Shown: piece after piece, positions 21,254 through 30,654 of the stretch
Position numbering within the stretch: the first letter of the stretch is position 1
Layout: every line of letters starts with the position of its first letter
Origin: Morococcus cerebrosus
Lineage (GTDB): Bacteria; Pseudomonadota; Gammaproteobacteria; Burkholderiales; Neisseriaceae
Assembly (NCBI RefSeq): GCF_022749515.1
Contig: NZ_CP094242.1
Coordinates: forward strand, 930,001-994,000
Reading direction: 5' to 3'
DNA length: 64,000 nt
Translations under genes and position numbers: made by a program
Notes under the pieces: model-generated
The model's input: only the letters and a program-made list of their open reading frames with translations
Database searches by the model: none
What the model was told of the DNA's origin: nothing

Positions 21254-23737
21254 ATGGTGAAGCAAACTATCTTTTTCAATAAAAACAGAATATTGTGTGC
21301 TGTTTTAGCGGTTTTTTCAGGACAAGTGGTTGCGGAAGATACCCCGCAAGTAGACTTGCCTGAAGTCAAGGTTACTGCGAAAGCACCTTCTAACAACTGG
21401 CGTTTGCAATCTGGTGCAAAAGACTACCTGAAAGACGGGGAAGTCTTGACTACGAATGATTTGAAAACAAAACGCGCCGTATCGCTCGGGCAGACTGTGG
21501 AACAAGTGTCCGGTGTTCAAAATAATGCTTACGGCCCTAATACAGGCGTACCGCAAATCCGCAGTTTGAGCGGTTCGCGTGTGTATGTCAGTGAAAATGG
21601 ATTGGGTATTTCGGACGCTTCTTCTTTAAGCCCTGATTTGCCGTTGATGGTGAATCCGTTTATGGCGGAAAAAATTACCATTTTGAAATCATCGGCTTCG
21701 GTGCTGTATGGCGGTAATGCGATTGGCGGTGCGGTCGATGTCGATACGGGCGTGATTGCCAGTCAGCTGCCTGAAAAAGACGTGGGCGGCAAAGTGGAAG
21801 TGAGCGGCGGTTACAATACGCCGCGCGTCGCCGCGTTCAAATTAAACGGTAAGGTAGGCAATGTGGCTTGGCATTTGTCGGGCGCGGACACCCATTCGGA
21901 TGATTACCGCATCCCCGGCGATTCCAAGCCGGCAGCCTGTTACGATCCTGCCAATATTTACAGCTCGCGTCTGATGTGGGCATGTCAGGTTACTCCGGAT
22001 ATTAGCGAAACCTTAAATAAAGGCCATTTCCGTTATGTCGCGAAAGATATTCCGGCTTTTATCGCCCAGTGGAAACGCTATAACGATGGGTCAGAACCTG
22101 ACGAGTCTGAACTGTACAAAGTGAATAAACCGTCTTGGGGCGATTGGGTAGAGAATCCGCTTTACGATGGCAGCAAAGACCGTAGGATTAAGGTCGTCAA
22201 TGCCATGAAAGACGATATGCCTGTTGAAAAAGGTCGTCTAAAAAACAGCCACTTGAGCAATCAGAACTTTGCTTTCGGTTTGAGCCATATCGGCGAGCGC
22301 AGCTATGTCGGTTTGTCTGTCAGCCGCTTCTTAAGCAAATCAGGCATTGCCGGATTCGGCTATTACAATTTTGCTTCATCCGGACACAATCATCATGGCG
22401 GCTCTTCTAACAAAACCGGACGCGAGTATGCCTCCGTGCGCGCCCAGCAAACCCGTTGGCAGGCTGAGGCCATGTACCGTCCGTTGGCTCCGTGGATAGA
22501 GAACATCAAGTTTCAAGCTGCTTATACGCAAACGCCTACCGCTGAATATTTGGGCGACACCAAAATGCAAACGCTGGACAGCAAAACCTTCCAAAGCCGT
22601 TTGGAGTTCAACCACAAAGCCGGTTCTTGGCTGAAAGGCACAATGGGCGCAGACTGGAAACAACGCAGCACTGAATCTTCCGGCATCAACGGCAAACGTA
22701 CCGGAAACTACGCCTACCTGCCTGATACCGACAGCAAAGAATACGGTATTTTCGCGTTGGAAAACTTCAAATGGAAAAACTGGGATGCTTCGTTGGGCTG
22801 GCGGCACGGTCAGGTTCGCCACTCGGTCGATATCGGCGATTTCAAACCTGGACGCAATAGCTCGACAGTTCAAAGTTTGCAGGAAAGAGGTCGTCTGAAA
22901 TACAGTTTGAACCACTATCATGCCGGTGTAGGCGTGGATTTGTTTGACTTCTGGAAGCTGGGCGCGCGATATAGCCGTTCGCAACGCGCTCCTGAAGTCA
23001 ACGAGTTGTACGCAGGCGGCGATCACTATGCCCTGATGGCTGCCGAATCACACTGGGCGGTCGATGTCCTCCGTCCTGAAACCGCTAGAACTTGGGAATT
23101 CAACAGCGAATTCGGTTGGAAAGACGGACGGCTTCGCGCAAGCTGGTACAGAACCCAATTCAAAGATTATGCCTTCTTGGTCGATGCGGCACACGATGGC
23201 GGTCAACGCCTTCCAACCAAATATTGGCGCGCCGGCAATACCCAACTTCACGGTTTAGAGTTGGAATTGAATCAGTGGTTTGACCTGAACAAATACGGCA
23301 CATTGGAAGCACGACTTTTCGGCGATTTCGTACACAACCGCGCCGATTTGGACGACGAGCGCAACACTTCCTTAGAACACGGCAGCCGCGTCCGCAACAA
23401 CGGCTATTACATGCCCAATATGCCCGTTTCCCGCTACGGAGCAGGTTTGACATGGAATAAAGGCGGCTGGCAAGTGGGCAGCAGCCTGACGCGCTACCGT
23501 CCTGCCAAACATACCGGCCATATGGCTGCCAATTACAAAGAACCTGTGTTGGGCGGCTATACCATGTGGGATGCGTATTTGAGCCATACGCTCAAACACG
23601 GCAAGGTAACATCTGAATGGTTTGTCGATGCGCGCAACCTTGCCAATCGCACCGCACGTCCGCAAAACTCCATGCTGAAATACATCGCACCGCTGCCTGG
23701 CCGCTCCGTCCGCGTGGGTGTGAGAATGAATTTCTAA
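21254..23737 (+). CDS. TonB-dependent outer-membrane receptor, ZnuD-like
   Basis: 827 residues. Signal peptide to about residue 27 (ILCAVLAVFSGQVVAED), TonB-box-like VDLPEVKVTAK, plug domain (GQTVEQVSGVQNN, ILKSSASVLYGGNAIGGAVDV) and a 22-strand barrel ending in aromatic RSVRVGVRMNF. Extracellular loops hold a Cys pair (CYDPANIYSSRLMWAC, about 230-245) and a His-rich stretch SGHNHHGGSS (about 375-384). The plug resembles ZnuD (zinc/haem receptor), whose loops also carry His clusters, so metal or metallophore uptake is a reasonable guess. A palindrome upstream suggests metal-responsive control. Two DUS-like words lie inside the gene (22225, 22887). Ligand unproven. Confidence 0.85.
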   Translation: MVKQTIFFNKNRILCAVLAVFSGQVVAEDTPQVDLPEVKVTAKAPSNNWRLQSGAKDYLKDGEVLTTNDLKTKRAVSLGQTVEQVSGVQNNAYGPNTGVPQIRSLSGSRVYVSENGLGISDASSLSPDLPLMVNPFMAEKITILKSSASVLYGGNAIGGAVDVDTGVIASQLPEKDVGGKVEVSGGYNTPRVAAFKLNGKVGNVAWHLSGADTHSDDYRIPGDSKPAACYDPANIYSSRLMWACQVTPDISETLNKGHFRYVAKDIPAFIAQWKRYNDGSEPDESELYKVNKPSWGDWVENPLYDGSKDRRIKVVNAMKDDMPVEKGRLKNSHLSNQNFAFGLSHIGERSYVGLSVSRFLSKSGIAGFGYYNFASSGHNHHGGSSNKTGREYASVRAQQTRWQAEAMYRPLAPWIENIKFQAAYTQTPTAEYLGDTKMQTLDSKTFQSRLEFNHKAGSWLKGTMGADWKQRSTESSGINGKRTGNYAYLPDTDSKEYGIFALENFKWKNWDASLGWRHGQVRHSVDIGDFKPGRNSSTVQSLQERGRLKYSLNHYHAGVGVDLFDFWKLGARYSRSQRAPEVNELYAGGDHYALMAAESHWAVDVLRPETARTWEFNSEFGWKDGRLRASWYRTQFKDYAFLVDAAHDGGQRLPTKYWRAGNTQLHGLELELNQWFDLNKYGTLEARLFGDFVHNRADLDDERNTSLEHGSRVRNNGYYMPNMPVSRYGAGLTWNKGGWQVGSSLTRYRPAKHTGHMAANYKEPVLGGYTMWDAYLSHTLKHGKVTSEWFVDARNLANRTARPQNSMLKYIAPLPGRSVRVGVRMNF

Positions 23738-23754
23738 GTTTGGAATAAAACAAG

Positions 23755-23790
23755 CCGGATTCCTTTGATGGGAATCCGGTTTTTCTTTTT
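23755..23790 (+). terminator. Rho-independent terminator of the TonB receptor
   Basis: CCGGATTCC-TTTGAT-GGGAATCCGG followed by TTTTTCTTTTT. Perfect 9-bp stem; not a DUS. Confidence 0.85.
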
Positions 23791-23844
23791 GATGATTGGA
23801 TTTTCAGATGACGTTTTGGGGTCGTCTGAAATGTGAGACACCAT

Positions 23845-25158
23845 TTACTTCTGCTTATCCAACGCCTCTTCATCCAGCGATTTCAACCATTCCAGCTTTT
23901 CGCCGATTTTGATTTCCAGTCCGCGCGGGACGGGTTGGTAGAAGTCCGGTTCGTCCAAGCCGTCGGGCATATAGCTTTCGCCGGCGGCGTAGGCGTTCGG
24001 TTCGTCGTGGGCGTAGCGGTATTCGCGTCCGTAGCCCAATTCTTTCATCAACTTGGTCGGCGCATTGCGCAGATGGACAGGCACTTCGTTGCTGGCATTT
24101 TCTTTGACGAAACGGCGCATTTGGTTGTATGCCTTATAACCTGCGTTTGATTTGGCGGCGGCGGCAAGGTACAACACAGCTTGAGCCAAAGCAAGCTCCC
24201 CTTCCGGCGAGCCTAAGCGCTCATAAGTCGCGGCGGCATCATTGGCAATCGTTAAGGCACGCGGATCGGCCAAGCCGATGTCTTCCCATGCCATGCGGAC
24301 AATGCGGCGGGCAAGATAGCGCGGGTCGGTGCCACCGTCGAGCATACGGCAGAACCAATACAATGCCGCGTTAGGATGCGAACCGCGCACGGATTTGTGC
24401 AGCGCAGAAATTTGGTTGTAGAAACTCTCGCCGCCCTTATCAAAACGACGGATTTGCGCACCCAAACTGTCGGCAAGAAATTCGGCAGTCAGGGTTTTCA
24501 GACGGCGTGTATCGGCAGCGCGTAAAAGCTGCTCAATCAAGTTCAACAATCTGCGGGCATCGCCATCGGCGGTATTCACAAGTAATTCTTGCGCATCGGC
24601 TTCAATCGTAAACTCTTGGTATTCGGGCAAGGCCAACACTTTGGCAATCAGCTTTTTCAGGTCGTCTGAAGACAAGGATTGCAAGACATAAACCTGCGCC
24701 CTGCTGAGTAATGCCGGATTGACTTCAAATGACGGGTTTTCCGTGGTAGCGCCGATAAAGGTTAATAAGCCGCTTTCGACATAAGGCAAAAATGCGTCCT
24801 GCTGCGCTTTGTTGAAGCGGTGTACCTCGTCAACAAACAAAATCGTCGCGCGCCCTTGTTGCAAGGCAATTTCAGCTTTCTCGATTGCCTCGCGTATGTC
24901 CTTCACACCGGAAAATACGGCGGAAACAGGCAGAAACTGTGCATTGAAACTCTGCGCCAAAATCCGCGCCAACGTCGTCTTGCCCACGCCCGGCGGCCCC
25001 CACAGCAACATAGAATGCGGCTTCCCGCCTTCCACCGCCACACGCAGCGGTTTGCCTTCGCCGATTAAATGCTGCTGCCCGATAACGTCATCAAGCGTAT
25101 GCGGGCGCAGGCGTTCGGCAAGCGGCGCATCAGGTTGGCGGGTGAAAAGGTCGGACAT
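23845..25158 (-). CDS. rarA: Replication-associated recombination protein A (AAA+ ATPase)
   Basis: MgsA/RarA family, clamp-loader-like ATPase acting at stalled forks with SSB. 437 residues: Walker A LLWGPPGVGKTTLAR (about 52-66), Walker B ILFVDEVHRFNKAQQD, sensor 1 GATTENPSFEVNPALLSR, then the C-terminal tetramerisation domain beginning SFYNQISALHKSVRGSHPNAALYW. Normal length. Convergent with the TonB receptor gene. The upstream 230 bp hold DUS copies and a NIME. Confidence 0.95.
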   Translation of the reverse strand: MSDLFTRQPDAPLAERLRPHTLDDVIGQQHLIGEGKPLRVAVEGGKPHSMLLWGPPGVGKTTLARILAQSFNAQFLPVSAVFSGVKDIREAIEKAEIALQQGRATILFVDEVHRFNKAQQDAFLPYVESGLLTFIGATTENPSFEVNPALLSRAQVYVLQSLSSDDLKKLIAKVLALPEYQEFTIEADAQELLVNTADGDARRLLNLIEQLLRAADTRRLKTLTAEFLADSLGAQIRRFDKGGESFYNQISALHKSVRGSHPNAALYWFCRMLDGGTDPRYLARRIVRMAWEDIGLADPRALTIANDAAATYERLGSPEGELALAQAVLYLAAAAKSNAGYKAYNQMRRFVKENASNEVPVHLRNAPTKLMKELGYGREYRYAHDEPNAYAAGESYMPDGLDEPDFYQPVPRGLEIKIGEKLEWLKSLDEEALDKQK

Positions 25159-25263
25159 GGCGGTTTCCGTGAAAGAGGGTTTTCAGACGACGTGGATTAT
25201 AGCAGGTCGTCTGAAAACGGACGGATGGCGAAGAGAACAATAAAGACAGGATACATCACAGCC

Positions 25264-25367
25264 GTCATTCCCGCGCAGGCGGGAATCCGATTGTAAATTT
25301 CAGTTGATTGATTTTTATGGATTTTCCTATCCTCAAAGATGGATTCCCGCCTGCGCGGGAATGACGG
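25264..25367. repeat. NIME-like unit: two inverted dRS3 repeats
   Basis: GTCATTCCCGCGCAGGCGGG and its inverse CCCGCCTGCGCGGGAATGAC enclose about 50 bp. The ATTCCC-N8-GGGAAT signature is that of neisserial dRS3. It lies between rarA and the AT-rich membrane protein gene, ending 17 bp after that gene's stop. Confidence 0.85.
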
Positions 25368-25384
25368 CATAGGTTTGCCATAAC

Positions 25385-26902
25385 TTACTGGCAGATTTTT
25401 TTGTCTGTGTATCCTATACCAGGATGATCATCCTTGTTTCTTGACGAATCATGATTACAGCTGCCGTAGTTAATCTGGATTGACATATTTTTTGCATTAG
25501 ATTGTATCGGCAGGATAGGTTGGACATTGAAATTATTCAAGCCGGCATTGGATTGGGCGTTAAGGTCATTTTTGAATTTAACGTCAGTGTTAATATCAAT
25601 TGCAGGCTCGTCATGACCGGTATTCTCAGGATTACTGTCGTCAATGCCATCAGTATTGGTACTGATATAACTTTTAGGCATGATTTGCAGGGCTTTTCCG
25701 CTGATGATGATACATTCTTCAGTTAATTTGTCAGCTTCTTTAGCAGCTAATTCGTCAGCTGCTTCTTGTTCTTTAGTTTTAGGGTCCTCATTTTTACTTT
25801 TAGAGTCCTCATCTTTAGTTTTAGTGGAGTCGGCTTTGGTGTTATCAGTAGTCGCTGGGCAAAAAAACTTAATATCGCCCAAATTCCACGCCATATAGCC
25901 GTATAGGGCATTATTGCGTTGTTCGGGAATCGAAGAACAATTAATGTTTTTATCTGCTTTTTCTTTTTCTGAAAGAATAGAACATTTGAAATTTTGTTTT
26001 AATTTGATCAAGTCATTTTTATCAATACCGTTGGTTTCTTGAGAGCCGTTGTTTTGTTGGAAGTTATTATGCAATAAGTACCATGAGGAGTCTTCAGGTA
26101 TTTCAATGATATGCGTAAAGTTTAAGATTCTTGTTTTATCGCCCATACCTAATATCATTAGATAAATTATCATGATTAATGTTATGAGTAATCTAGTAAA
26201 GGAAATAAAAGATTCTTTGTCGTTTAAATTGAATAAATTAAGCAAATTTTTACGGTAATAATCTATTAATGTCAGTAAGAATATGAATAATATGAGTATA
26301 AATGAAATGAGATATATACCGATATTATTTGTTTGTGGAAATAAATATTCTAAAAAAATTGTGAGAAATCGAAAAATTACCCAAAAAATTATTAAGGAAA
26401 TACATATATTATATAATCTAAAAATAATTTTTACAGAGTGATTTGACTTGGTGGATTTTGAGTTTAGAGAGTCCTGTATAGCAGAAGATGATTCTGGTAA
26501 AAATGAATGCAATAAAAGATAGTGTAACGAAATTATAATAATATAAATAAGTATAAAAATTGTAATTGCAGCAATTAGGCTAGACGGATTGCTTATTACA
26601 TCAGGAAGAATACTTAATTGATTAATCTTCAAGAGATAGATATATATAACAAATCCACCGGAGAGTATCCCTAATATTGTCGATATTCCGATGAGTTTGC
26701 TGAAAATTTCCAAATAGTCAGTTTTTTGTTTGCTCTGTTGTATTTGTTTGCGCTGTTGTCTTAGTCTGTTTAAATTTCGATGTGTCGTTGTTTCTTCCAC
26801 ATTCTTTGAGTTTTTATTTTTTCTTGCGCATATCCATTCCTTAATCTTTGTAAAAAATTTACAGCAGCTAGGGTTTTGCGTGTTTTCTTTTGAGTTAGAC
26901 AT
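25385..26902 (-). CDS. AT-rich multi-pass membrane protein, unknown function
   Basis: 505 residues. Basic cytoplasmic start with Cys pair and long Arg/Gln/Lys helix (about 1-62), then five predicted helices (about 71-91, 107-131, 159-187, 192-214, 235-253), which puts the last 250 residues outside. That part has Cys residues, a repetitive charged segment (ADSTKTKDEDSKSKNEDP) and an Asn/Asp-rich end. Extremely rich in Ile, Leu, Asn and Lys, with a G+C content far below its neighbours: a likely acquired gene. No family recognised. Position beside a NIME favours exchange by homologous recombination between repeats. Confidence 0.7.
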   Translation of the reverse strand: MSNSKENTQNPSCCKFFTKIKEWICARKNKNSKNVEETTTHRNLNRLRQQRKQIQQSKQKTDYLEIFSKLIGISTILGILSGGFVIYIYLLKINQLSILPDVISNPSSLIAAITIFILIYIIIISLHYLLLHSFLPESSSAIQDSLNSKSTKSNHSVKIIFRLYNICISLIIFWVIFRFLTIFLEYLFPQTNNIGIYLISFILILFIFLLTLIDYYRKNLLNLFNLNDKESFISFTRLLITLIMIIYLMILGMGDKTRILNFTHIIEIPEDSSWYLLHNNFQQNNGSQETNGIDKNDLIKLKQNFKCSILSEKEKADKNINCSSIPEQRNNALYGYMAWNLGDIKFFCPATTDNTKADSTKTKDEDSKSKNEDPKTKEQEAADELAAKEADKLTEECIIISGKALQIMPKSYISTNTDGIDDSNPENTGHDEPAIDINTDVKFKNDLNAQSNAGLNNFNVQPILPIQSNAKNMSIQINYGSCNHDSSRNKDDHPGIGYTDKKICQ

Positions 26903-27043
26903 TGATCAATCCTCTATTTTCCCAAAAAAACGGATTATACCCGACTTTCCCCAATCCCCCATCTCACACCGCTTACGGTATAATACGCGTTTGTTTAAAG
27001 ACTTTGCGGGGCGTTTCAGACGACCTTGCGGCAAGGGATGGCT

Positions 27044-27421
27044 ATGAATATGAAAAAGATTGTTGCCGTTGCTTCTGTGGCGGCTTTTTTGGGCGGTTGC
27101 GCTTATGATTCTGACTCGGCGTTCGGCGGTTTGGGCGGCGGTACGGGGATTGGTGGCAGCGTGGTGAAAATGGCGGTCGATCATCAGTGCCGTTCGGAGT
27201 TGAAAAAGCGCAATGAGTGGCGTTTGGTCGCGCTGACCATGAGCGCGGAAAAACAGCGCGAGTGGGAAGACAAAATCTGCGGCTGCGCGAGCGAGGAAGC
27301 GCCGAACCAGGTGTCCGCGCAAGAGTTGATGGATGTTTTGAATCCTTCTTCGCGCGATCGGGCGATTGCGTCGGTAACGGTGAAAACTGTCAATACTTGT
27401 TTCAAGCGTTTGTATAGATAA
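27044..27421 (+). CDS. Small lipoprotein, unknown function
   Basis: 125 residues from ATG 27044. Signal peptide KKIVAVASVAAFLGG with lipobox LGGC, so the mature protein is anchored by its Cys; Gly-rich linker (SAFGGLGGGTGIGGSV), then a domain with three more Cys residues (HQCRSE, KICGCAS, NTCFKR). AAGGGATGG precedes the start with proper spacing; two upstream ATG codons in frame have worse sites. Family not recognised, apparently neisserial. Confidence 0.75.
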   Translation: MNMKKIVAVASVAAFLGGCAYDSDSAFGGLGGGTGIGGSVVKMAVDHQCRSELKKRNEWRLVALTMSAEKQREWEDKICGCASEEAPNQVSAQELMDVLNPSSRDRAIASVTVKTVNTCFKRLYR

Positions 27422-27463
27422 TGTTTTCAGACGACCTCTGTGTATCGGGGTCGTCTCAAAGTT

Positions 27464-27480
27464 TATAGTGGATTAAGGTC
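27464..27480 (+). repeat. Isolated Correia-type end fragment
   Basis: TATAGTGGATTAAGG without a matching internal sequence, 22 bp before a complete CREE. Looks like a leftover terminal repeat or a partial second insertion. Confidence 0.55.
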
Positions 27481-27501
27481 GGGATAGGACGGCTTGTGGG
27501 A

Positions 27502-27608
27502 TATAGTGGATTAAATTTAAACCAGTACAGCGTTGCCTCGCCTTGCCGTACTATCTGTACTGTCTGCGGCTTCGTCGCCTTGTCCTGATTTAAATTTAAT
27601 CCACTATA
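27502..27608. repeat. Correia repeat enclosed element, short form
   Basis: TATAGTGGATTAAATTTAAA ends in inverted orientation around GTACTATCTGTACTGTCTGC; 107 bp, no IHF segment. It lies 60 bp upstream of thrC and can supply promoter-like ends. Confidence 0.9.
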
Positions 27609-27668
27609 GTTCGCAGGCGGGTTTCCTGTTTTGATTAGCAATATTTTTGTTTTTATAGAGAAGAAATC

Positions 27669-29081
27669 ATGAAATATATCAGTACGCGCGGCGAGACGGC
27701 GCATAAACCGTTTAGCGAGGTTTTGTTGATGGGGCTTGCGCCCGATGGCGGTTTGATGCTGCCGGAGCGTTATCCGCAGGTCAGCCGCGAGACTTTGGAC
27801 AAGTGGCGCGGTTTGAGCTATCCGGAGCTGGCGTTTGAGGTGATGAGCCTGTTTGTAACGGATATTCCGGCAGACGATTTGCGCGATATTCTGAACCGTA
27901 CTTATACGGAAGCGGCGTTCGGCACTGAGGAAATCACGCCTGTGCGTACTTTGTCCGACGGCATCAAAATCCAAGCCTTGTCCAACGGCCCGACGCTGGC
28001 GTTCAAGGATATGGCGATGCAGTTTTTGGGCAATGCGTTTGAATATGTGTTGAACAAAAAGGGTAGGGAACTCAATATCTTGGGCGCAACCAGCGGCGAT
28101 ACGGGTTCGGCTGCGGAATATGCGTTGCGCGGTAAAAAGGGCGTGAATGTATTTATGCTGTCGCCCGACGGCAAAATGAGCGCGTTCCAACGTGCGCAGA
28201 TGTACAGCCTGCAAGACGAGAATATCCACAATATCGCCGTGAAGGGGATGTTTGACGACTGTCAGGATATTGTGAAGGCGGTGCAGAACGATGCTGCGTT
28301 CAAGGAAAAATACCATATCGGTACGGTCAATTCGATCAACTGGGGACGCATCGTCGCGCAAGTGGTTTATTACTTTGCGGGCTATTTCAAGGCGACGCAA
28401 AGCAATGATGAGCAGGTCAGCTTCTGCGTGCCGAGCGGCAACTTCGGCAACGTTTGCGCGGGACACATCGCCAAACAAATGGGCTTGCCTATCCGCCGCC
28501 TGATTGTCGCGACCAATGAAAACGATGTGTTGGACGAGTTTTTCAAAACCGGCGCATACCGCCCGCGCAACAGCGAGCATACTTATGTTACCTCCAGCCC
28601 GTCTATGGATATTTCCAAAGCGTCCAACTTCGAGCGTTTCGTGTTCGACCTGATGGATCGCGATCCTCAGGAAATCAACACGCTGTGGGCGGAAGTGGCG
28701 GCGGGCAAGGGCTTTGACTTGCAGTTTGCCTTGGAAAAAGTCGGCGGCAAATACGGCTTTACTTCCGGCAAATCTACCCACGCCGACCGCCTCGCCACCA
28801 TCAAGCAGGTTTACGAGCAAGATAAAGAACTCATCGACCCGCACACTGCCGACGGCGTAAAAGTCGCCCGCGAAGTGCGCGAAGAAGGGGAGACGGTTGT
28901 GTGTTTGGAAACCGCGTTGGCAGCGAAATTCGATGCGACCATACACGAAGCCGTCGGCGATGTCGCCATTCCACGTCCCGCCGCGCTGGAAGGTTTGGAA
29001 AAATTGCCGCAGCGCGTCCGAGTCGTGCCAAACAATGCAGCCGCCGTCAAAGAAATCATCCGCGAAACCTTAGATAAGTAA
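27669..29081 (+). CDS. thrC: Threonine synthase
   Basis: PLP enzyme turning O-phosphohomoserine into threonine. 470 residues, the longer class typical of proteobacteria and yeast. PLP lysine in TLAFKDMAMQFLG, GATSGDTGSAAEYAL and the phosphate loop CVPSGNFGNVCAGHIAKQMG are all intact. N-terminal MKYISTRGETAHKPFSEV is canonical. Separate from hom (14 kb) and preceded by a CREE. Ends in a DUS hairpin. Confidence 0.96.
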   Translation: MKYISTRGETAHKPFSEVLLMGLAPDGGLMLPERYPQVSRETLDKWRGLSYPELAFEVMSLFVTDIPADDLRDILNRTYTEAAFGTEEITPVRTLSDGIKIQALSNGPTLAFKDMAMQFLGNAFEYVLNKKGRELNILGATSGDTGSAAEYALRGKKGVNVFMLSPDGKMSAFQRAQMYSLQDENIHNIAVKGMFDDCQDIVKAVQNDAAFKEKYHIGTVNSINWGRIVAQVVYYFAGYFKATQSNDEQVSFCVPSGNFGNVCAGHIAKQMGLPIRRLIVATNENDVLDEFFKTGAYRPRNSEHTYVTSSPSMDISKASNFERFVFDLMDRDPQEINTLWAEVAAGKGFDLQFALEKVGGKYGFTSGKSTHADRLATIKQVYEQDKELIDPHTADGVKVAREVREEGETVVCLETALAAKFDATIHEAVGDVAIPRPAALEGLEKLPQRVRVVPNNAAAVKEIIRETLDK

Positions 29082-29091
29082 TGCGTTGCCA

Positions 29092-29123
29092 AGAGGTCGT
29101 CTGAAAAGTTTCAGACGACCTCT
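29092..29123 (+). terminator. DUS hairpin terminator after thrC
   Basis: AGAGGTCGTCTGAAAAGTTTCAGACGACCTCT with little loop, 10 bp after the stop. Confidence 0.72.
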
Positions 29124-29288
29124 GCTAGACAGCAAGCATTGTGATGATAAATATTTTCGTTTAAAATTGCGCGTTTGCTCTAATTCGGCATTATCTATTC
29201 ACAGGCGAGAGAGGTCGTCTGAAAACCCTTTTAAACCATCATCCGCCCGACCCGCGCGATCAGACGGATTTACCGACAGGAAACTCAA

Positions 29289-30065
29289 ATGGCAGCATTC
29301 AATACCCAAAAAGTATTGTCCGTACATCACTGGACGGATGCGTATTTCACCTTTACCTGCACCCGCGACGAATCGTTGCGCTTCGAAAACGGCCAATTCG
29401 TCATGGTCGGATTGATGGTGGACGGCAAGCCGCTGATGCGCGCATACAGCGTCGCCTCCGCCAACTGGGAAGAACACCTCGAATTTTTCAGCATTAAAGT
29501 CCAAGACGGCCCTCTGACCAGCCGCCTGCAACACCTCAAAGTCGGCGACGACGTGTTAATCAGCAAAAAACCGACCGGAACCTTGGTTGCCGGCGACCTG
29601 AATCCCGGCAAACACCTTTACCTGTTGAGCACCGGTACCGGCATCGCCCCTTTCTTGAGCATCACCAAAGATCCCGAAATTTACGAGCAATTTGAAAAAA
29701 TCATCCTCGTACACGGCGTGCGCTACAAAAAAGATTTGGCGTACTACGACCGCTTTACCAAAGAATTGCCCGAACACGAATACCTCGGCGACTTGGTTAA
29801 AGAAAAACTGATTTACTACCCCATCGTTTCCCGCGAAGACTACGAACACCACGGCCGCCTGACCGACCTGATGGTAAGCGGCAAACTGTTTGAAGACATC
29901 GGCCTGCCCAAAATCAACCCGCAAGACGACCGCGCCATGCTCTGCGGCAGCCCTGCCATGTTGAAAGACACCTGCAAAGTTCTGGACGATTTCGGTCTGA
30001 CCGTCTCCCCGAAAACCGGCGTACGCGGCGACTACCTGATTGAGCGCGCGTTTGTGGATCAATAA
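29289..30065 (+). CDS. fpr: Ferredoxin/flavodoxin--NADP+ reductase
   Basis: FAD enzyme moving electrons between NADPH and ferredoxin or flavodoxin. 258 residues, the size of bacterial subclass I FPRs. FAD motif RAYSVASANWEEHLEF, NADP loop YLLSTGTGIAPFLSI, and CGSPAMLKDTCKVLDDFG; ends with GDYLIERAFVDQ, where the extended C-terminus is typical of the Azotobacter/Pseudomonas-type enzymes. AGGAAACTCAA ribosome site. Single-gene unit with a DUS upstream and a hairpin after. Confidence 0.94.
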   Translation: MAAFNTQKVLSVHHWTDAYFTFTCTRDESLRFENGQFVMVGLMVDGKPLMRAYSVASANWEEHLEFFSIKVQDGPLTSRLQHLKVGDDVLISKKPTGTLVAGDLNPGKHLYLLSTGTGIAPFLSITKDPEIYEQFEKIILVHGVRYKKDLAYYDRFTKELPEHEYLGDLVKEKLIYYPIVSREDYEHHGRLTDLMVSGKLFEDIGLPKINPQDDRAMLCGSPAMLKDTCKVLDDFGLTVSPKTGVRGDYLIERAFVDQ

Positions 30066-30087
30066 GGGTTTTGTTTTAAGGATAGAT

Positions 30088-30131
30088 AAAGGTCGTCTGA
30101 AAAGTTATGAAAACTTTTCAGACGACCTTTT
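30088..30131 (+). terminator. DUS hairpin terminator after fpr
   Basis: AAAGGTCGTCTGAAAAGTT and AACTTTTCAGACGACCTTT, stem lengthened to 19 bp beyond the DUS, followed by T residues. Confidence 0.8.
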
Positions 30132-30408
30132 GGCTTTTAAACCGATAATAGGTAAACGAATGAAAGAATCAGGCGGGAGAATTTATATCAAATCGGCTTT
30201 GTGATACATTTCATATCTTTACAAACCGCTATATGAAAGGCGGCAGGTAGGCAGTTTGACTGTTTGACAGTGGCTTCAAATAGAAAATATTTGTACCGTG
30301 ATTGCCGCGGCAGGTATTTCTTATTTGAATTTACTCCTTTCCAATCTGCCGTTTCATTGCCGATTACCGCGCCCTTCATTGTTGCACATCAAAAATACAG
30401 GAAAACAA
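30132..30408. other. Gene-free stretch between fpr and the 66-residue protein
   Basis: No open frame with a ribosome site. An imperfect inverted repeat, CAAATAGAAAATA near 30276 against TATTTCTTATTTG near 30319, surrounds GCCGCGGC and could form a long hairpin; otherwise nothing seen. Confidence 0.4.
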
Positions 30409-30609
30409 ATGTTTTGGTACATCATAGGTTTTTGCGCCTTTGTCGTTTCGCTTCTCGCGCTTTGGGTCAACGCTAGCGCGTTCGGTATGCAGGATGACGA
30501 TACGCCGCAATCGGAATATGAAAAACGCCTTGGTCTGGGAACGAAATTGAAAGACAAGGAAACCGCCGCCAAAGAGCGTGCAGCCGCGCGTTTCCATCCG
30601 GACGATTGA
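30409..30609 (+). CDS. Small membrane protein
   Basis: 66 residues starting MFWYIIGFCAFVVSLLALWV, a membrane helix at the very N-terminus, then a soluble tail with an acidic stretch (MQDDDTPQSEYEKRLG) and a Lys/Glu/Ala helix. ACAGGAAAACAA before the ATG serves as ribosome site. A longer frame upstream lacks such a site. It lies 45 bp before the sirtuin gene and may share its transcript. Family not recognised. Confidence 0.65.
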   Translation: MFWYIIGFCAFVVSLLALWVNASAFGMQDDDTPQSEYEKRLGLGTKLKDKETAAKERAAARFHPDD

Positions 30610-30654
30610 GCCGTTTGGCAATATTGGTTTCAGACGGCATAAGGAATCCGAACA

